Of a stretch of 33,143 nucleotides of DNA, positions 23,867 to 32,196 are shown piece after piece. This DNA is from Bacteroidales bacterium (GTDB taxonomy: Bacteria; Bacteroidota; Bacteroidia; Bacteroidales; UBA932): NCBI GenBank assembly GCA_017464245.1, contig JAFUDV010000035.1:1-33143 (forward strand), written 5' to 3'. Under the pieces are notes generated by a model. The model saw only the letters and a program-made list of their open reading frames with translations, had not been told where the DNA came from and searched no databases. Position 1 is the stretch's first letter. Each line of letters begins with the position of its first letter. The position numbers were made by a program, and so were the translations under genes.

Positions 23867-25102
23867 TTATTCTCCGAAATGGAAACGGAGTCCGAGGGAA
23901 AGATTCCAGTGCAGGGGCTTTTCCGTATAGGCCGACCGGACCGTCGATCCGTTGTCGAAATGATATTCGATGCCGGGAGCCATGTACAGGCCAACAAGGG
24001 AGCCGATCCGGTATTCGACGCCGGCGTTCGCTCCCACGGACCAGAGCATCCCACCCATATCCGGATGCGTCCTCACCGTCCCTTCCAGATGTCCGCCGAT
24101 ATACGTATCCGTCTCCGCCGTGCCCAGCAGGCCGATTTCGCCCATGCCGCCTGCACCCGCCCAGAGCCGGAGCCAGGACCAGGGCTGCCAATGAGCCTCC
24201 AGGCGGAGCGGAACCCCCAGGTATCCGAGATTCTGACTGGTAGCCGTCCGTACCCCCGAAGCGTCCTCGTTCCAGGTGCTCGTCAGGGAGGTCCAATGAA
24301 GGCCGCTGGAGAGGCTCAGATGGGGCGCAAACTGCCATCCGACGGTCACACCCATCCGGACCGGAGCCTGGTGATTCGCCTGGAAAGAGGATGGCTGGTT
24401 CGACGAGAGCATCCGAGGCAGGCTTGAGGATGAGGTGTTGTTCCCTGTATCCATGGACCGGGTTATCCAATCGCCCGTATTCACCAGCCCATAGCCGGTG
24501 GACGATTCCGTGGCCGCCTGCCCTCCTTCCCGGTACAGGCCGATGGCAACACCGCCGCTGCGCTCCGGGACCGCATCCGGGATGGTATCCGGAACGGTAT
24601 CCTCCCCATTCGGTACCACAGACGGGTCCTGTTCCTGTTCCTGTTCCGGTTGCATCCGTCCTGGAACGACCTCGACGGTTTCTTCCGGTCTCCGCATGTC
24701 CGGGATCGCCTCATTGACAGGATTCTCGCCCGACGGTTCAGTCACCGGTTCCGCTTCCGCCAACAGGGTCCGACGGGAACGGACAGCCGCCGGGAGGGCA
24801 CGGCCTTGGTTTTCCGGCAGGACAGAATCATCGGTCACAACGGGATCGGCCACCGCCGATTCCACGTAGCGGACCGGCTCTTCCAGGTTCACCGGGCTTT
24901 CCGGCACCTTTTCCGGGAAAAGGACGACGGCGAGCACCACCGCGGCAGCGGCAGCGAGACCGGAGGCGATCCAGACGGGGAGCATCTTCCTGCGCGGCTT
25001 CCCGGCCATGCCCTGTTCGATCCCTTCCCAGAGGCCTACCGGCTCCGGGACGGAATACTCCGAGAAGCGTTCCCGCAGCGAGTCTTTCCAATCGTTATCC
25101 AT
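23867..25102 (-). CDS. Dual-membrane-spanning anti-sigma factor with outer-membrane beta barrel (Dma-like)
   Basis: This 411-residue protein has an N-terminal cytoplasmic stretch of about 40 residues (DNDWKDSLRERFSEY, resembling short anti-sigma segments), one inner-membrane helix (WIASGLAAAAAVVLAVVLF, about 44-62), a long Pro/Glu-rich periplasmic linker and a C-terminal eight-stranded-type barrel ending LGLRFHFGE. This design matches the dual membrane-spanning anti-sigma factors described in Bacteroides thetaiotaomicron (Dma, linked with vesicle formation). The cognate sigma gene is immediately upstream, overlapping by 8 to 14 bases. It would sense the outer membrane and hold the sigma factor. 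ATG 25102 and 25108 are both possible. The linker is rich in acidic repeats (QEQEQD). Confidence 0.8.
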   Translation of the reverse strand: MDNDWKDSLRERFSEYSVPEPVGLWEGIEQGMAGKPRRKMLPVWIASGLAAAAAVVLAVVLFPEKVPESPVNLEEPVRYVESAVADPVVTDDSVLPENQGRALPAAVRSRRTLLAEAEPVTEPSGENPVNEAIPDMRRPEETVEVVPGRMQPEQEQEQDPSVVPNGEDTVPDTIPDAVPERSGGVAIGLYREGGQAATESSTGYGLVNTGDWITRSMDTGNNTSSSSLPRMLSSNQPSSFQANHQAPVRMGVTVGWQFAPHLSLSSGLHWTSLTSTWNEDASGVRTATSQNLGYLGVPLRLEAHWQPWSWLRLWAGAGGMGEIGLLGTAETDTYIGGHLEGTVRTHPDMGGMLWSVGANAGVEYRIGSLVGLYMAPGIEYHFDNGSTVRSAYTEKPLHWNLSLGLRFHFGE

Positions 25103-25661
25103 TGTCATGCGTTTTCATGTATTCCTTGATCCACCGGGCCAGCAGGGCCTTCGCATGGAAGAGCTGGCTGGCGGAACTGTTTTCCTTGATGCCCAGGAGA
25201 GATGCGATCTCCTTATGGGACTTGTCCTCGAACACGAAAAGGTTGAACACCGTCCGGTAGCCGTCGGGGAGTTTCCGGATCATCTCCTGCAGGACCGGAA
25301 GCGGCACGGTCGCGAACGGTGTTTCTTCCTCGTCCACAGGTTCCTGCAGGACTTGCGGAAGCGGGACCGTCTTTTTGCGCCGCAGCGCTTTCAGGGAGCC
25401 GTTGACCACGATCCGCGTCATCCAGGCCTTCAGCGACCCCTCTCCCCTGTACGTGAACCGGTCCATGGACTGGAAGATCTTGATGAAAGCCTCCTGGAGG
25501 ACATCCTTGACCTCGTCGTCGTCGGGAAGATAACGCGCGCATACGGCCGTCAGATAACCTGCATAACGGCCGTACAGCGTCTTCATCGCCTCGGAATCCT
25601 TCTGGACGACCCGGCGTACCAGGTCCTCCTCCGAGGCGCTATTTCGGGTTCCGATAATCAA
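25095..25661 (-). CDS. ECF-type RNA polymerase sigma factor
   Basis: The 188-residue product has region 2 (about residues 27-95: YGRYAGYLTAVCARYLPDDDEVKDVLQEAFIKIFQSMDRF) and region 4 (about 122-180: IRKLPDGYRTVFNLFVFEDKSHKEIASLLGI). Region 4 ends in a typical helix-turn-helix with SHKEIA. No ATG is available: the frame upstream of the conserved part has only TTG (25661) and ATT (25658) before a stop, and the first ATG is residue 27, inside region 2. TTG is used here. The gene starts within the last 23 bases of the NigD-like gene, so it is probably translated by coupling. It is followed directly by its anti-sigma factor. Confidence 0.88.
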   Translation of the reverse strand: MIIGTRNSASEEDLVRRVVQKDSEAMKTLYGRYAGYLTAVCARYLPDDDEVKDVLQEAFIKIFQSMDRFTYRGEGSLKAWMTRIVVNGSLKALRRKKTVPLPQVLQEPVDEEETPFATVPLPVLQEMIRKLPDGYRTVFNLFVFEDKSHKEIASLLGIKENSSASQLFHAKALLARWIKEYMKTHDNG

Positions 25662-26361
25662 TCGTCAGACTGGTCAGTTTATGCTGGGTGTCCGTAAAGT
25701 ACAGGGAAAGCGTGACCGTCTCCCCCTCCGTGTCCGGAAGGAGGTCCGTAACGGGGAAACAGACCAGTCCTTCGGTTACCGAAGTACCGGCGTCCCCATG
25801 CGCATCATGCAACAGGAAAAAGTCAAGGGGCGATACGCCTCGGGCCAGTGTAAAGGAGTGCTGAACCTTTCCGGATGCCGGGATGCTGTAGTGAACCGTC
25901 AGGAAGCCGTCCTCCAGCGAAGTCATCCAGTCCGTCAGGACATCCAGCGGGTCGCCGTATCCGGGGGAAGAGTCGTAGTAGCCACTCCCTACGTCCGAGA
26001 CACTCCCCACTTCAATGGGGGTAGCCCACAACACCTCCAACGACTCCGTACAGAAATCGGGGAAAACCGACAAGGAAGAACGGTATTCAAGGAACACCCG
26101 TGTTCCGTCCGGAATCTCCCTCACCATTTCGGGATCGGTAACGTAACCGGCGGAGCGGTCGTCCAACTGGATGAAGCGGACGCCGTCCCTGGAGCGGAGG
26201 GTGCCGATGGCGAGCCCGCCGCCCGACACGCCCGGATCCTGCTGGGGGGCCGATACGTCCGTCCCGTAATCCGCCTTTGCACAGGAAACCTGAAACAGGA
26301 GGCAGGTCACCGACGCCAGAAGGGCGACCGGACGGAGAAAACGTGTGAAATATCGTGTCAT
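25639..26361 (-). CDS. NigD-like lipoprotein
   Basis: The 240-residue product has a lipoprotein signal ending QVSC (Cys27) and two beta-rich domains. The C-terminal part (LEDGFLTVHYSIPASGKVQHSFTL, FFLLHDAHGD, VTLSLYFTDTQ) fits the NigD C-terminal beta-sandwich, and the start DGVRFIQLDDRSAGYV the N-terminal OB-like domain. NigD-like proteins are widespread in Bacteroides, with no settled function. Here it is first in the operon with a sigma factor and dual-membrane anti-sigma factor, so it may be a surface sensor or a target of that system. The ATG at 26361 is chosen because the longer frame upstream runs into the gcv terminator. Confidence 0.7.
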   Translation of the reverse strand: MTRYFTRFLRPVALLASVTCLLFQVSCAKADYGTDVSAPQQDPGVSGGGLAIGTLRSRDGVRFIQLDDRSAGYVTDPEMVREIPDGTRVFLEYRSSLSVFPDFCTESLEVLWATPIEVGSVSDVGSGYYDSSPGYGDPLDVLTDWMTSLEDGFLTVHYSIPASGKVQHSFTLARGVSPLDFFLLHDAHGDAGTSVTEGLVCFPVTDLLPDTEGETVTLSLYFTDTQHKLTSLTIDYRNPK

Positions 26362-26403
26362 ACACCCCTTAAATCCATGGTTTCCGAAATCTTGCATGCC
26401 CAT

Positions 26404-26448
26404 AAAAAAAGATTCCTTCGCTGCCTCGGCGGCCACGAAGGAATCTTT
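26404..26448 (-). terminator. Strong intrinsic terminator of the gcv operon
   Basis: A perfect 13-base stem (26408-26420 with 26436-26448, AAAGATTCCTTCG and its complement) around a 15-base loop is followed, on the minus strand, by seven T. It begins 8 bases beyond the gcvPB stop codon. It separates gcv from the NigD/sigma operon, which runs in the same direction from 26361. Confidence 0.9.
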
Positions 26449-26455
26449 CCCTTTG

Positions 26456-27862
26456 TTACTGCGCGTCCTTGAACTTGAGGATCGGATTGCGCGCCGCAGC
26501 CGTCTCGTCAGGCCGCTTGATCGGTGCGCTGTGCGGGGCTTCCTGCAGGATCCGGGGATCCTCGGCCGCCTCGCGGGCGATCTCGTGCATGACGTCGATG
26601 AAGGCGTCGATGGTTTCCTTGGACTCGGTTTCCGTCGGCTCGATCATCAGCGCCTGGTGGAACAGGAGCGGGAAATAGATGGTCGGGGCATGGAAGCCGA
26701 AGTCCAGCAGGCGCTTCGCCACATCCAGGGTCGTCGCACCGTGCACGTCATCGTGGGCGCCGTCGTTGATGAGGCCGTCGAAGACGAACTCATGCTTGCA
26801 CACGCCCTCGATCGGGAGCTTGTAGGCGTCCTTCAGACACTCCTTGATGTAATTGGCGCTCAGGACGGAATACTGGCCCACCTTCTTCAGGTTCTGCTTG
26901 CCCAGCATGAGAATATAGGCATAAGCCCGGAGGATGACGCCGAAGTTGCCGTGGAAACCGGAGACCCGGATGTCGGGCAGGCAGTCCACCAGATGCGCGG
27001 CGACACCGACGGGACCGGAACCGGGACCGCCTCCGCCATGCGGCGTGGAGAAAGTCTTGTGCAGATTCAGGTGCATGATGTCGAAGCCCATGTCACCCGG
27101 CCGGACCACGCCCATGAGCGGGTTCATGTTGGCCCCGTCGTAGTACATCAGGCCGCCGATTCCATGGACCAGTTCAGTAATCTCCTTGATCTGCGTCTCG
27201 AAGAGGCCCAGGGTGTTCGGGTTCGTCATCATCATGCCGGCGACAGTTTCGTCGAGCAGGGGCTTCAGCGCCTCCACATCCACGCGACCGTTCTCCAGCG
27301 ACTTCACTTCCACGATTTCCAGGCCGCAGACGGCCGCGGAAGCCGGATTCGTGCCATGGGCGCTGTCCGGGACGATGACCTTCGTCCGCTTGAGATCGTT
27401 CCGCATCATGTGGTACTGGCGCATGATCATCAGGCCGGTGAGTTCACCATGCGCGCCGGCGCAAGGGTCGAAGGTGAAGGCCTCCATGCCGGTGATGGCG
27501 GCAAGGGCCTTGTTCATCTCCTGATACACCTTCAGGGCACCCTTGGTGAGGCCGGCATGCATCAGGGGATGCAGGCCGGTGAAACCGGGCAGGGCGGCAA
27601 TTTCCTCGTTGACCTTGGGATTGTACTTCATCGTGCAGGAACCGAGCGGATAAAAGCCCGTGTCCACGCCGAAGTTCATCTGGGAGAGATTCGTGTAGTG
27701 GCGGACCACATCCACCTCGCTCACCTCGGGAAGGTCCGGGGACGCTTCGCGGCGAAGCTGCACCGGAAGTTCCGGTGCCGCCGGGAAACGGTTGGCAGGC
27801 AGGGAGTAACCAGTACGTCCCTTACGGGAAAGTTCGAAAATGAGTTTGTCGTAGTACTTCAT
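26456..27862 (-). CDS. gcvPB: Glycine dehydrogenase (decarboxylating) subunit 2
   Basis: The 468-residue product is the C-terminal half of the P protein in its split form. It contains the PLP lysine in HLNLHKTFSTPHGGGGPG (K269), FYPLGSCTMKYNP (70-82), DPCAGAHGEL and PDSAHGTNPASAA. With GcvPA it decarboxylates glycine and passes the aminomethyl group to lipoyl-GcvH. It follows gcvPA after 2 bases and precedes the terminator. The N-terminus MKYYDKLIFELS is typical of the split subunit. Confidence 0.97.
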   Translation of the reverse strand: MKYYDKLIFELSRKGRTGYSLPANRFPAAPELPVQLRREASPDLPEVSEVDVVRHYTNLSQMNFGVDTGFYPLGSCTMKYNPKVNEEIAALPGFTGLHPLMHAGLTKGALKVYQEMNKALAAITGMEAFTFDPCAGAHGELTGLMIMRQYHMMRNDLKRTKVIVPDSAHGTNPASAAVCGLEIVEVKSLENGRVDVEALKPLLDETVAGMMMTNPNTLGLFETQIKEITELVHGIGGLMYYDGANMNPLMGVVRPGDMGFDIMHLNLHKTFSTPHGGGGPGSGPVGVAAHLVDCLPDIRVSGFHGNFGVILRAYAYILMLGKQNLKKVGQYSVLSANYIKECLKDAYKLPIEGVCKHEFVFDGLINDGAHDDVHGATTLDVAKRLLDFGFHAPTIYFPLLFHQALMIEPTETESKETIDAFIDVMHEIAREAAEDPRILQEAPHSAPIKRPDETAAARNPILKFKDAQ

Positions 27863-27864
27863 GG

Positions 27865-29193
27865 CTAGCCCTCCTTCACGATATTGACGAGTTCGTCGAT
27901 CTCTTCCTTGGTGCGCTGCTCGGTCACGCAGAAGGACACATAGCCTTCCTCCGTGTCCAGGGCGGCGAAATAGCCGGCCTTCTCCAGGCGCTGCTGCATC
28001 ATGCCCGGGAACGCCTTGGGCTTCAGGACGAATTCCTTCAGGAAAGGCTTGCCCGGGAACGGATCCTCGAACAGGCCGGTCTTCAGGAGTTCGGCCTGCA
28101 GGTAGTGGGCGCCGTCACAACTCAGCCGGTTCACCTCCCGGAGCCCTTCCGGGCCCATCAGGGACAGGTACACGGTGACCCAGAGAGCCATCAGGGACTC
28201 GTTGGAGCAGATGTTGGAAGTCGCCTTCTCGCGCTTGATGTGCTGCTCGCGGGCCTGGAGGGTGAGCACGAACGCGCGCTTGCCGTCCTTGTCCGTGGTC
28301 TGGCCCACGATACGGCCGGGCATCTTGCGCATATGCTCCTTCTTCACGCCCATGAAGCCCACGTAGGGACCACCGAAGCAGAGCGGAATACCCAGCGACT
28401 GCCCGTCGCCCACGGCGATGTCCGCACCCCACTCCGCCGGGCTCTTGATCACGGCAAGGGTGGACGGGTCACAGTACTCGACGAGGAGGGCCTTGGCGCC
28501 GTGGAGCGCATCGGCGAAGCCGGCATGGTCCTCCACGATGCCGTACCGGTTGATCTCCGGCGCGATAAGGCCGGCGACATCCCCCTTCTCCAGTTCGGCC
28601 TTCAGGGCTTCGAAGCTCGTCTGGCCATCGGCGGCCGGCACATAGCCGAGTGCGACGCCATGGAACTTGGCATACGTCTCCACCACCTTGACCACGTGCG
28701 GAAGCAGCGTGCAGGACAGCAGGACGCGGGTCTTCTTCTTCGTGCAGGCGATCGCCATCTTCATCGCCTCGGCAGCAGCCGTCGGGCCGTCATACAGGGA
28801 AGCGTTGGAGATGTCCATGCCCGTGAGCTCGCAGACCATGCTCTGGTACTCGAAGATATAACGGAGCGTGCCTTGGGAAATCTCGCACTGATACGGCGTG
28901 TAGGCCGTCAGGAACTCGGAACGGGAGGTGATGTAGGGAATCACCGACGGAGTGTAGTGGTCATAGGCACCCGCACCGACGAACACCTTCATCCTGGCGT
29001 TCATTCCGGCGAGGCCGTTCAGCCATGCGCGGACCTCCGGCTCGGACATCGCATCGGGAAGGGCGTAGGCACCCTTCTTGATGAATTCCTTGGGAACGTC
29101 CGCATACAGGTCTTCCACTTTCTTGACGCCGACGCGGTCCAGCATGGACTGCACGTCGGCCTCGGTATGCGGGAAATAAGGGAATCCGGCCAT
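27865..29193 (-). CDS. gcvPA: Glycine dehydrogenase (decarboxylating) subunit 1
   Basis: The 442-residue product is the N-terminal half of the split P protein, with FPYFPHTEADVQSML at its start, IPYITSRSEFLTAYTPYQCEISQG, QSMVCELTGMDISNASLYDG, and GVKKEHMRKMPGRIVG. It has no PLP lysine, as expected of this subunit. A GTG (29196) directly precedes the ATG (29193); ATG is preferred. It is 3 bases after gcvH. The length is normal. Confidence 0.97.
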   Translation of the reverse strand: MAGFPYFPHTEADVQSMLDRVGVKKVEDLYADVPKEFIKKGAYALPDAMSEPEVRAWLNGLAGMNARMKVFVGAGAYDHYTPSVIPYITSRSEFLTAYTPYQCEISQGTLRYIFEYQSMVCELTGMDISNASLYDGPTAAAEAMKMAIACTKKKTRVLLSCTLLPHVVKVVETYAKFHGVALGYVPAADGQTSFEALKAELEKGDVAGLIAPEINRYGIVEDHAGFADALHGAKALLVEYCDPSTLAVIKSPAEWGADIAVGDGQSLGIPLCFGGPYVGFMGVKKEHMRKMPGRIVGQTTDKDGKRAFVLTLQAREQHIKREKATSNICSNESLMALWVTVYLSLMGPEGLREVNRLSCDGAHYLQAELLKTGLFEDPFPGKPFLKEFVLKPKAFPGMMQQRLEKAGYFAALDTEEGYVSFCVTEQRTKEEIDELVNIVKEG

Positions 29194-29196
29194 CAC

Positions 29197-29577
29197 CTAC
29201 TCTCCGATCTGGGCCTTGTATGCGGCGGCATCCAGCAGGTTGTCCAGTTCGGACGGGTCGGACATCTCCACCTTGATGATCCAGTTCTCGAACGCGTCCT
29301 CGTTGACCTTCTCGGGCTCGTCCTCGAGCGCCTCGTTCACCGCGACCACCTTTCCGGAAACCGGAGAGATCAGGTCGCTGGCGGCCTTCACGCTCTCCAG
29401 GGCGCCGAACTCCTCGCCGGCGGTGACCTCATCGTCCACCTCGGGCATGTCAACATAGGTGATGTCGCCCATTTCGGCCTGGGCGAAATCGGTGACGCCG
29501 ACGACGGCGATGCCGTCCTCGACCTTGACCCACTCGTGGGATTCGGAATACTTGAGTCCTTCGATAATCTTGCTCAT
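29197..29577 (-). CDS. gcvH: Glycine cleavage system H protein
   Basis: This 126-residue carrier has the lipoylation motif GALESVKAASDLISPVSG with the modified lysine K64, and the typical beginning YSESHEWVKVEDGIAVVGVTDFAQ. It carries the aminomethyl group from the P protein to GcvT. The gene is 24 bases after gcvT, with an A/T-rich stretch before its ATG. Confidence 0.97.
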   Translation of the reverse strand: MSKIIEGLKYSESHEWVKVEDGIAVVGVTDFAQAEMGDITYVDMPEVDDEVTAGEEFGALESVKAASDLISPVSGKVVAVNEALEDEPEKVNEDAFENWIIKVEMSDPSELDNLLDAAAYKAQIGE

Positions 29578-29601
29578 GATGTTTTGTGTTTTGAAAGGAT
29601 A

Positions 29602-30717
29602 TTATTTCTTGTAATTGGTCTGGTAGAAACGTTTCTTGACCACCTTGCCGGCGAACACCTTCTTGCGGATGCGGACGCACAGCGGGGTGTCCAGGGCGGC
29701 ATAGGCCTTGTCCACGAGGGCGAAGCAGATGCTTTTGTCCAGGGAAATGGAGTGATAGCCCGTGGTGACAATGCCCACTTCCTCCCCTTCCGGGGTCTCC
29801 ACCGGATAACCGGCGCGCGGGATGGCCTTGTCCCCGATCTCGATGCCCACGAGTTTCCGGACAATTTCGCCGCCCTTCTGGGCGAGGAGCGCCTCCTTGC
29901 CGATGAAATCCTTGTCGTACTTGCAGAACATGCCCAGACCGGCCATGACCGGGGAGATTTCCGGGCTCAGTTCATCACCGTACAGCGGCAGGCCGGCCTC
30001 GAAGCGGAGGGTGTCTCGGCAACCCAGTCCGCAAGGCTGTACCCCGGCCTCAATGAGGCGGTCCCACAGTTCCACGGTCCCTTCCGTGGAGGTATAGAGT
30101 TCGAATCCGTCCTCTCCAGTGTAACCCGTGCGGCTGAGGATCAGGCGTTTGCCCTTGTACTCGACGTCGCAGAACGTGTAGAAGCCCAGCTCGGCGGCTT
30201 CCTTGTAGCCGAGGATTTCGGTAACGACTTTCTCCGCCGCCGGACCCTGGACAGCGATCTGCCCCCACACCGGGGACTCGTTGCGGACCACGCAGTCGAA
30301 GCCCTCGGCATGCTCCTGGATCCAGGCGAAGTCCTTGTCAATGTTGGCGGCGTTCACCACCAGCAGGAAATGCTCCGGGGTGAACTCCCGATACACCAGC
30401 AGGTCATCAACGACGCCGCCGTCCGGATAGCACATCATGCCGTAGAGGACCTTTCCGGGCTCGAAGCCACGGATTTCGTTGGTGAAGATCCAGTTCACGA
30501 ACTTCTCCGCCCCGGGGCCCTCGACGAAGATCTCGCCCATGTGGGAGACGTCGAACATGCCGACCTTTTCCCGGACGGCGAGATGCTCCACGGTGATGGA
30601 ATTGTACTGGATAGGCATCATGAATCCCGCGAAGGGGCTCATCTTGGCCTGGAGCGCCACATGCCTGTCATAGAGGCAGGTCAGCTGGAGTTCCGCGTTG
30701 TTGATGGTTTCAGACAT
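29602..30717 (-). CDS. gcvT: Aminomethyltransferase (glycine cleavage T protein)
   Basis: The 371-residue enzyme releases ammonia and forms 5,10-methylenetetrahydrofolate from the H-protein intermediate. It shows FAGFMMPIQY, VGMFDVSHMGEI, the catalytic Asp in the VVDDLLVYR region, SRTGYTGEDGFEL and RDTLRFEAGLPLYG. Length and motifs are normal. The order gcvT-gcvH-gcvPA-gcvPB with gaps of 24, 3 and 2 bases makes one operon. The 30-base gap to the upstream lipoprotein gene holds no recognisable promoter, terminator or glycine riboswitch, so transcription could come from further upstream. Confidence 0.97.
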   Translation of the reverse strand: MSETINNAELQLTCLYDRHVALQAKMSPFAGFMMPIQYNSITVEHLAVREKVGMFDVSHMGEIFVEGPGAEKFVNWIFTNEIRGFEPGKVLYGMMCYPDGGVVDDLLVYREFTPEHFLLVVNAANIDKDFAWIQEHAEGFDCVVRNESPVWGQIAVQGPAAEKVVTEILGYKEAAELGFYTFCDVEYKGKRLILSRTGYTGEDGFELYTSTEGTVELWDRLIEAGVQPCGLGCRDTLRFEAGLPLYGDELSPEISPVMAGLGMFCKYDKDFIGKEALLAQKGGEIVRKLVGIEIGDKAIPRAGYPVETPEGEEVGIVTTGYHSISLDKSICFALVDKAYAALDTPLCVRIRKKVFAGKVVKKRFYQTNYKK

Positions 30718-30747
30718 AACTTATTCGTGTTATCAATAGGTTGCTTG

Positions 30748-32196
30748 CTAAAGGGCCAGCCGGAAACCGATGGTGCTCCGGAACAGGCTGGCGTGGAATT
30801 CGTTGCGGTTGCTTACCCGGCACTTGTCCCAGGTGGTGGCGGCGCTCCCGCCACGCATGACCCGGTAATCTCCGAGCGCTGAGGTGACCGGACCCTGCGG
30901 GTCCCGCTGATCCGTCGAATCGTACGGTCCCGGACGGTCCTGGACCCATTCCCAGGCGTTGCCGCTCATGTCATAAAGTCCCAGTTCGTTGGGCCGATGG
31001 AGAGCCACTTTGCGCGTACGCATGTCATCATAGCCATACTGGGCCACATCCTGCGGGAAAGAGGAGCCGGCAAAGGCATACCCGCGGCTCTTCTGTCCGC
31101 CCCGGGCGGCATATTCCCACTCCGCCTCCGTCGGAAGCCGGAACTTCCTTCCGGTCAGTGCATTGAGTTCACGGATAAAGGCCTGGACATCATACCAGGA
31201 GACATTGCCCACAGGATAGTCCGGCCCCTGGCTCCCATACGGGAGCGATCCCATGACCGCCTCCCAGAGCGCCTCCGTCACTTCCAGCCTGCCGATCTTG
31301 AAAGGATCCAGAGTCACCTGATGGAGCGGAAGTTCGTCTTCGCGGACCGTCCCTTTCTGCTCCGTACCGCCCATCGTGAAAGTGCCGCCTTCCACGGCGA
31401 CCATGTCAAACCGGACGCCTTTCACCTCGAGGGTCTCGGGCTTCACTTCGGTGGATTTGTACCGGGCGCGGTCCACCTGGTTCTCCACGAGGACGCCATA
31501 GACATCCTGCGGATACGGGGCATCCATGGAAACGGCGACGCGGAGGCCGACGTCGCCGGCCTTCGTAAAGGGCGCCATCGCCTTGCGGGTGATGGGTTTG
31601 TTATTCTTCTCGAGAGCGCTCCCGCCCCGGAGGGCACGGTCCTCCCCCGCTTCCGGACCCTGCGGGTTCACGGTGAGATGGATGCCCAAGTCGTCGGTCC
31701 AGCGGTCGGAGCACCATTCCCACACGCCCCCGGGCATGCCTTCCTGCAGGCGGGCAGCCCGCTCCCATTCCGCTTCGGTGGGAAGCCGGAACGGAACACC
31801 CGTCGCCTTGGAGAGCTTTTTCAGGAACTTCTGCGCATCATCGAAAGAAACCCCGCTCACAGGTGCCTGCGGAACGTCCTTGGGGCTGGGATTGCTGCCC
31901 ATGACGGCCTTCCAGAGCGCCTGTGTAACCTCCGCCGTGCCGATGGCAAACCCGTCCAGGATCACCTGATGGACCGCCGGCGTTCGATAGTGTCCCTGGT
32001 CCAGGGTCTCGCCCATCGCAAAAGTACCGGCAGGGATCGGGGAGAGGCGAAACGTCTCCCCGTTTACGGTGAAGGCAAAGAGCCCGTCGGCATCCTGCCA
32101 GGGCGTCAGGTCCGCCGGAGCGGATACTACAGCCCCGTTCCCGCCGCAGGAAACCACGGCGAAAAGGAGAAGGGCCCATGTAACGATCTTTTTCAT
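30748..32196 (-). CDS. Lipoprotein with two tandem SUMF1/FGE-like domains
   Basis: The 482-residue product has a lipobox (VVSC, Cys17) and two formylglycine-generating-enzyme-like (SUMF1) domains, at about 50-265 and 290-482. Both have the PAGTFAMG/EGGTFTMG beginning, EVTQALWKAVMGS/EVTEALWEAVMGS, FRLPTEAEWE and RALRGGS/RVMRGGS. The first domain is shortened around its middle. Neither carries the paired catalytic cysteines of true FGE near the end (the second has WDKCRVSNRNEF), so a binding role is likelier, as in the GldJ/GldK lipoproteins of Bacteroidota. The ATG at 32196 overlaps the stop of the arginase-fold gene (ATGA); the frame extends upstream but only as antisense-free read-through. 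Gcv genes follow. Confidence 0.8.
   Translation of the reverse strand: MKKIVTWALLLFAVVSCGGNGAVVSAPADLTPWQDADGLFAFTVNGETFRLSPIPAGTFAMGETLDQGHYRTPAVHQVILDGFAIGTAEVTQALWKAVMGSNPSPKDVPQAPVSGVSFDDAQKFLKKLSKATGVPFRLPTEAEWERAARLQEGMPGGVWEWCSDRWTDDLGIHLTVNPQGPEAGEDRALRGGSALEKNNKPITRKAMAPFTKAGDVGLRVAVSMDAPYPQDVYGVLVENQVDRARYKSTEVKPETLEVKGVRFDMVAVEGGTFTMGGTEQKGTVREDELPLHQVTLDPFKIGRLEVTEALWEAVMGSLPYGSQGPDYPVGNVSWYDVQAFIRELNALTGRKFRLPTEAEWEYAARGGQKSRGYAFAGSSFPQDVAQYGYDDMRTRKVALHRPNELGLYDMSGNAWEWVQDRPGPYDSTDQRDPQGPVTSALGDYRVMRGGSAATTWDKCRVSNRNEFHASLFRSTIGFRLAL

Noticed and set aside
26362-26403. ECF-type autoregulatory promoter (GGAAAC on the minus strand) before the NigD-like gene
   Set aside because: Only the GGAAAC part is present; a matching second element at the right distance is not convincing, and the motif is too short to rely on.
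26345-27868. A 507-codon open frame on the plus strand
   Set aside because: Antisense of gcvPB, crossing the strong gcv terminator. No domain seen.
30718-30747. Possible glycine riboswitch before gcvT
   Set aside because: The gap is only 30 bases, far too short for a glycine aptamer, and no such fold is seen in the lipoprotein's 3' end.
28105-30882. A 925-codon open frame on the plus strand
   Set aside because: It lies antisense to gcvPA, gcvH and gcvT. Its His/Asp/Arg-rich, low-hydrophobicity composition is what the complement of GC-rich genes produces.
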